From Aspidapion aeneum (lineage: Eukaryota; Arthropoda; Insecta; Coleoptera; Brentidae), in contig OY755038.1 of the NCBI GenBank assembly GCA_963576565.1, positions 176,816,438 to 176,880,437 of the forward strand: a stretch of DNA of 64,000 bases, given 5' to 3'. A program made the position numbers and the translations under genes. Under the pieces are notes generated by a model, which ran no database searches, was not told the origin of the DNA, and was given only the letters and a program-made list of their open reading frames with translations. Shown in pieces: positions 60,048 through 64,000 of the stretch (position 1 is its first letter; every line of letters begins with the position of its first letter).

Positions 60048-60719
60048 TGTTAAGTTTGCTCCCCACTAGCTAGCCCTACACAACCCTTCAATCCGACTGA
60101 GTTAGTTATTAACTTTATTTAACTATGAGTATATATAAATTTACATAATATAAAAATACGATTTTGTTTATTCTTTTAGTCCTGGTTTTTATTCCTTGTT
60201 TATCTCCCATTTACAAAAGTGCATAACTCGTATTTATTTTATCTTCTCCTTATCAAATTAATAAAGATATCAAAGTGGGACAATATCCTCTAAAATAAAC
60301 ATAAGCGAATGGAATGTTCATCTAAATGTTTTCTTCCTGTTACTGAAATCATTTGTGATGCGGCAACGCCGCCATTCCCCAGCAGAACAGCTGTTTATTT
60401 TCATGAACGTCAGAGAAAACCACGAAATTCCACAGATAAACAAAACGATCGAAAGTTTTTATGTGATTTTTCCCGAAACCTGTGATCTCAAGTTCCAATT
60501 ACGATGCCCAAATAATACGATGTGCGCAGTGTCCACAGTAATTCGATGGAATGCCTCCTTTAACTTTCAGGTAACTTTCTGGACAATATATAACCTCCAA
60601 ACCTAGCTCTATAAAATACCCTTAATTTGTGTACAGAAAGACGAGTCGAAGAGCCTTGATTATTTACCTAAATAAACAAATATTTAACGTTGCCCTAAAC
60701 GTAAAAATGACACGTTACA
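60048..60719 (-). mobile_element. Probable 3' LTR of the gypsy element
   Basis: In element orientation the LTR would start TGTAACGTGTCATTTTTACG at 60719, directly after a polypurine tract, and end CAAACTTAACA at 60048 (TG...CA). Poly(A)-type AATAAA signals lie near 60195, 60170 and 60118 (minus strand). The right-hand (5') partner LTR is outside the window, so the left boundary is inferred from the terminal CA only. Confidence 0.5.
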
Positions 60720-60734
60720 TAATTCCCCTCCAAC
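60720..60734 (-). promoter_or_regulatory. Polypurine tract of the gypsy element
   Basis: Minus strand GTTGGAGGGGAATTA immediately before TGTAACG. This is the position and composition expected for the plus-strand DNA priming site just upstream of a 3' LTR, and it lies about 25 bp after the pol stop codon. Confidence 0.65.
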
Positions 60735-60756
60735 TTCAAGACGATTAACCTAAAAA

Positions 60757-61605
60757 GGTTAATCGGCGAGGTCCGCTGCGGACTTAAGGTCTTTGGCATG
60801 CCAGCTCCCTGGTAGTATTTTCCCCGATGGTTCCTGAAGCTCAAATATCCAAGGAGAGATTTTATTCCTAATCGCATAAGGACCAACGAATTTCGGTGCT
60901 AACTTTTTCGAGAAAAACTTCGCAGCATCTGACAACACATAATTCTTCTTCCAAACACGCTGACCCACAACAAAGTTGGGTACCCTTGTACGCAAATTAT
61001 ACTCTCTTAACATCAGCATAGAGCTTCCGGAAACCTTCGTTCTTACTTTCAGCTGCGGATTGTACACCATTCTCTTCAGATAACAAAACTGGATTGGAGT
61101 AATCTTTTCCTGACAAACACATATTCCTACCAAAATTAACAAAGAAAGGAGACATCCTGGTTGTCTCATGGGTTGCAGTACGAATCGCGCAGGCAAGTTT
61201 ATGTATTTGTTCGTCCCACTTCCTGTGGTTGTCTTTCACATAACAACATAACATGGTTTTTAACGTACGATTCGTCCTTTCGGTTGGATTTGCTCTGGGG
61301 TGATAATACGGATTATACTGAATTTTAACCTGATAACTCTCAGCAAAACGTTTAAACTCGTTACTTTTGTACTGAGGGCTATTATCACAAAGTATCAAAC
61401 GGGGTACTCCTAAGACCATAAATACTTGCTCCTTAAGATGCTTGACAACAGCTTGAGTAGGGGCTGTTCGCATTATTGCAGTTACCCTTTGTCGAACGAG
61501 GTAGAGGTCCACATAAATCTGTTGAAATAATTTCTCAAGGACGAGTTGGTTTTGGGTGAGATATCATCTGATCAGAAACACCTTGTGTATCACCTTTATG
61601 AGCTG
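60757..61605 (-). pseudogene. Gypsy integrase, core and C-terminal parts
   Basis: Joins element DNA into the genome. Below the zinc-binding domain, minus strand, STDLCGPLPRS (about 61535) carries the first catalytic Asp, but TAA and TGA stops precede it. A deletion with a frameshift near 61510 removes the usual segment after STKGN. Next come VKHLKEQVFMVLGVPRLI, LCDNSPQYKS (second Asp) and NPTERTNRTLK (Glu), so the D,D,E residues are present but split. After another shift near 61010 comes the C-terminal part: YNLRTRVPNFVVGQRVW, FFSKKLAPKFVGPYAI and SWHAKDLKS, ending at TAG/TAA about 60757. The block is chromodomain-free. Inactive. Confidence 0.9.
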
Positions 61606-61606
61606 A

Positions 61607-62317
61607 TTAGACAAAGCATTTCTTTACAAAAGTTGCCACGTCCTGGCGCATTTTTGGCCAATAATATTTTTCTGCCAGTCTGTGGAAGGTTTTATACACA
61701 CCCATATGTCCTGTGGTAGGAGGATCGTGAGCTTCTCCAATAATTCTACGCCTATGATCTTTGGGGACTACCTCTTTACAATATTCGTTAGATGGTGAAA
61801 GTTGAGGGTATTCTTGTTTGACATATTTATACAACTTATTATCAGTGTATCTCCAATTCATAAATTTTAACAGTGATTCTACGACCCTCTTTACCATCTT
61901 TTGGTACCATCGATCTTTAATTGCTGTTGAAACGTCTCTGGGCTGCGAAATTGTATCAATCATGGGTACTGCGCGAGACAACATGTCCGGGACAACTAAA
62001 TCTTTCCCTTTCCGATGGATTACTTCAAAGTCATATTGCTGCAGTTTTACAGACCAACGAGCAAGTCTTCCACTGGGCTCTTTCAAGCTATGAAGCCATT
62101 TTAAACTAAAAGGATCTGTTATGACCTTAAATGAGATCCCCTCAATATATGGCCGGAGCTTCTCTATCGCCCAAACCAATGCCAAACATTCTCGCTCGGT
62201 GGTCGTGTAAACATGTTCTTGCTTAGTCAAAGATCGACTCAAATAGCAAATGACTTTGTCTCCTTCAGGATAAGGTTGCGTTAAACATGCTCCTATTCCA
62301 TATCCTGATGCGTCTGT
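61607..62317 (-). pseudogene. Gypsy RNase H and integrase zinc-binding domain
   Basis: Removes RNA from the hybrid and begins integrase. A TAA at 62318-62320 interrupts just before TDASGYGIGACL, the first RNase H motif. Then SRSLTKQEHVYTTTERECLA (with the Glu), FKVITDPFSLKWL (Asp) and GRLARWSVKLQQYDF follow in order. The integrase zinc finger is EAHDPPTTGHMGVYKTF with YYWPKMRQDV and a Cys near the end (VKKCFV). It closes with a TAA at 61607-61609. Apart from the two stops the domain looks well preserved. Confidence 0.92.
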
Positions 62318-62620
62318 TTAAATGACAAATTCTTTGGTATAATCTGGACATGTAAGAATCGGTGCAGTCACTAAAAGTTCCTTAATCTTAATAAATGCCT
62401 TTTCGCAGTCTGGATTCCAATCGAACTTTTGATTTTTCTTAGTTAGAGCTGTAATTGGAGCTATTATCGCTGAAAAATTCTCTATGAAACGTCTATACCA
62501 GTAAATTGTACCTACAACTCTACGAACTTCTCTGACAGTTCTTGGCCTCTTGAGCTCTAACATGGCTTTAATTTTATTAGGGTCAACTCGGATGCCTCGA
62601 CGGTCCACGACGAATCCTAA
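62318..62620 (-). pseudogene. Gypsy RT connection segment
   Basis: Between RT and RNase H. GIRVDPNKIKAMLELKRPRT, VREVRRVVGTIYWYRRFI, ITALTKKNQKFDWN and APILTCPDYTKEFVI are the standard gypsy thumb/connection order (D-P-x-K, YRRFI, PL-T-L-K-FxW, PIL). It is separated from the RT by a one- or two-base indel near 62620 and closed by the TAA at 62318. Confidence 0.9.
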
Positions 62621-63812
62621 AAGTCATTTCTGGCCTACACAGTTGGAATTTCTCCCAACTTACCGTTATCTTTGCATTCTGCAATCTTCGTAGGACTTCC
62701 TCAAGAATTCTAAGATGTTCAGAAAAGCTCTGTATGACAATTACGAGGTCATCGAAATATACGTACACGTAGGGGTCTAAATCGTTTCCTATGATGCTAT
62801 CTATGAGTCTCTGCCAAGTTGCAGGTGCATTATGAAGACCAAACGGTAAACGCTTAAATTGGAAGAGACCTCGTCGACAGATGAATGCTGTTAATGGCTT
62901 TGATGATTCTTCCATTGGTACTTGCCAGTAAGCACTCTTAATATCTAAAGTTGACAAGTACTTAGCATCTTTCAATTTGTCAAGAGTCTCGGATACGAGT
63001 GGTAAAGGATAACTATCACGCGCCGTCACTGAGTTCAATTTGCGGTAGTCTACGCAGAACCGATATTTCTTTGTGTTTTTCTTTTGTACCATTACCACTG
63101 GTGAAGCCCATGAACTACTACTACCTTCTATTACATCCATTTTTAGCATTTCGTCGATCTCGTCATCAATAAGTTTTTGAATGACCGGTGAGACCTTATA
63201 AGAACGTTGTCTTATCGGTGCTGCATCTGTTGAAATCTTATGCTCTACTCTGTCTGTACATCCCAGTGAGTCACCCATAATAGTATTATATTTAACGACC
63301 AATTCCTCTAGTCGTTCTGATTCATAAGGCGTAAGAGTTGTTTGTTGGTCTGATGTTTCTAACGAACAAATCACATTTTTATTATCGGCAAAATGCCACT
63401 CATTAGTATTTAAGTTCGGTACTATACCCATCGAAATCCAAAAATCTAATCCCAAAATCAAAGTATGTGGCAACTCAGGAACGACGACGACCTCTATTAA
63501 CCTAAATTTATCTTGAACTCGCATAGGAAGTTGCACTGTCCCAATACTACCCGTGCTTTGACCATTTGCCGCAATACAACTCGTCTTCTTTGTCGTATCA
63601 AGTGAAAAACCAAACCTCTCGATGATTGACCAACCATGATTCCCTAAAAAGGTACGTGAAGCCCCGGAATCCAACAAACCTAATAACTTATTTCCGAGCA
63701 CATCCACTTCTAAATAAGGCCTTTCATCTTTTCGAGCATGACTTATCACATAATCTAAAACGTACGTTAGCCTCGGTCGATGCTTTTTCAGGCTGACTCG
63801 AAGGTCGACCGC
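62621..63812 (-). pseudogene. Gypsy protease and reverse transcriptase
   Basis: The frame opens after a stop at 63813. Protease: YLEVDVLGNKLLGLLDSGAS with the active-site DSG, then HTLILGLDFW. A linker follows. RT: PIRQRSYKVSPVIQKLIDDE, SSWASPVVMVQKKN, YRFCVDYRKLNSVT, YPLPLVSETLDKL, LSTLDIKSAYWQVPM (motif A Asp), AFICRRGLFQFKRLPFGLHN (motif B) and YVYVYFDDLVIV (YFDD catalytic pair), then LRILEEVLRRLQNAKITV. All catalytic residues are present. Motif style matches insect Ty3 elements of the Mdg3/Osvaldo type, though I cannot fix the clade without a tree. The domain is nearly intact; the lesions lie downstream. Confidence 0.93.
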
Positions 63813-64000
63813 CTACGAGCGCCTGGGTCCGTTTCCCTGACGATTACAATTACGACATTCTCTGACTGTTACCCCTGCCTGACTACACGAATAACACTGC
63901 TTACCTCTAGGTAATCCGCACCCGATTGCCATGTGCCCTGTTTGGTTGCATCTATAACAAACAACGTCCCTGTTCGCCCTACCAGACCTAGCACCTTGTG
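63813..64000 (-). pseudogene. Gypsy gag nucleocapsid, zinc knuckles (runs off the window)
   Basis: Gag 3' end that packages element RNA. Minus strand: CYRCNQTGHMAIGC is a perfect CCHC knuckle. CYSCSQAGVTVREC has Val in place of the His, and a third start (CRNCNRQGNG) is incomplete. A TAG at 63813-63815 ends the frame, after which pol continues in the same frame. The rest of gag and the 5' LTR are beyond 64000. Confidence 0.85.

Overview
This is insect-like nuclear DNA: very AT-rich, with no operons or bacterial features. Most of it is transposable elements, satellites and their debris. The evidence for an insect is the element mix (RTE and Jockey/CR1-type LINEs, a Ty3/gypsy element with insect-style pol, hAT and PIF/Harbinger derivatives with clear target-site duplications), a tRNA-headed SINE, short introns and satellite DNA. 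I cannot name the species. No intact host protein-coding gene is visible.

Layout. 0.2-3.5 kb: a gypsy pol fragment (minus strand), an inverted-repeat element, an RTE LINE insertion with its 5' part inverted, and a 166-bp hAT-like MITE. 5.4-9.96 kb: two non-coding modules, each present twice, with an inverted part-copy, a small TA-type MITE and a 142-bp minisatellite. 10-19.6 kb: a series of foldback and TIR elements, including a PIF/Harbinger element carrying a MADF-type ORF fragment and a 54-bp perfect hairpin between 11-bp direct repeats. 22.6-24.9 kb: seven 322-bp units arranged four forward and three reversed, a 2.2-kb near-perfect palindrome. 24.9-26.5 kb: a copy of a dispersed repeat split by an 1,095-bp hAT derivative with an 8-bp TSD and a transposase zinc-finger remnant. 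28.5-32.9 kb: a decayed LINE (plus strand) with a 277-bp MITE between its two ORFs. 35.1-36.2 kb: a lone ankyrin exon resembling Tonsoku-like proteins, a tRNA-headed SINE and a MITE.

36.25-49.4 kb is satellite DNA: 3.7 copies of a 169-bp unit, then about 78 copies of an unrelated ~161-bp unit with higher-order structure. A 200-N assembly gap (49501-49700) follows, then 3.2 kb of compound tetranucleotide repeat, GATA to GACA to GATA to AATA to AACA, all in one register. 53.0-55.9 kb: a young-looking LINE on the minus strand with endonuclease and RT domains and only a few lesions. It lies beside a hAT end, which itself sits in an RTE LINE (56.0-57.4 kb, plus strand), so three layers of insertion are visible. 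58.3-59.5 kb: three minus-strand segments with good splice signals suggest a spliced, probably non-coding transcript or a 5' UTR. 60.05-64 kb: a degenerate Ty3/gypsy retrotransposon on the minus strand (LTR, polypurine tract, integrase, RNase H, RT, protease and gag zinc knuckles) running off the right edge.

These sequences do not form a pathway. The informative relationships are insertion order, duplication and repeat evolution. The most unusual structures are the 322-bp unit palindrome, the hairpin with 11-bp flanking repeats, the in-register compound microsatellite, and the two adjacent satellites of near-nucleosomal period.
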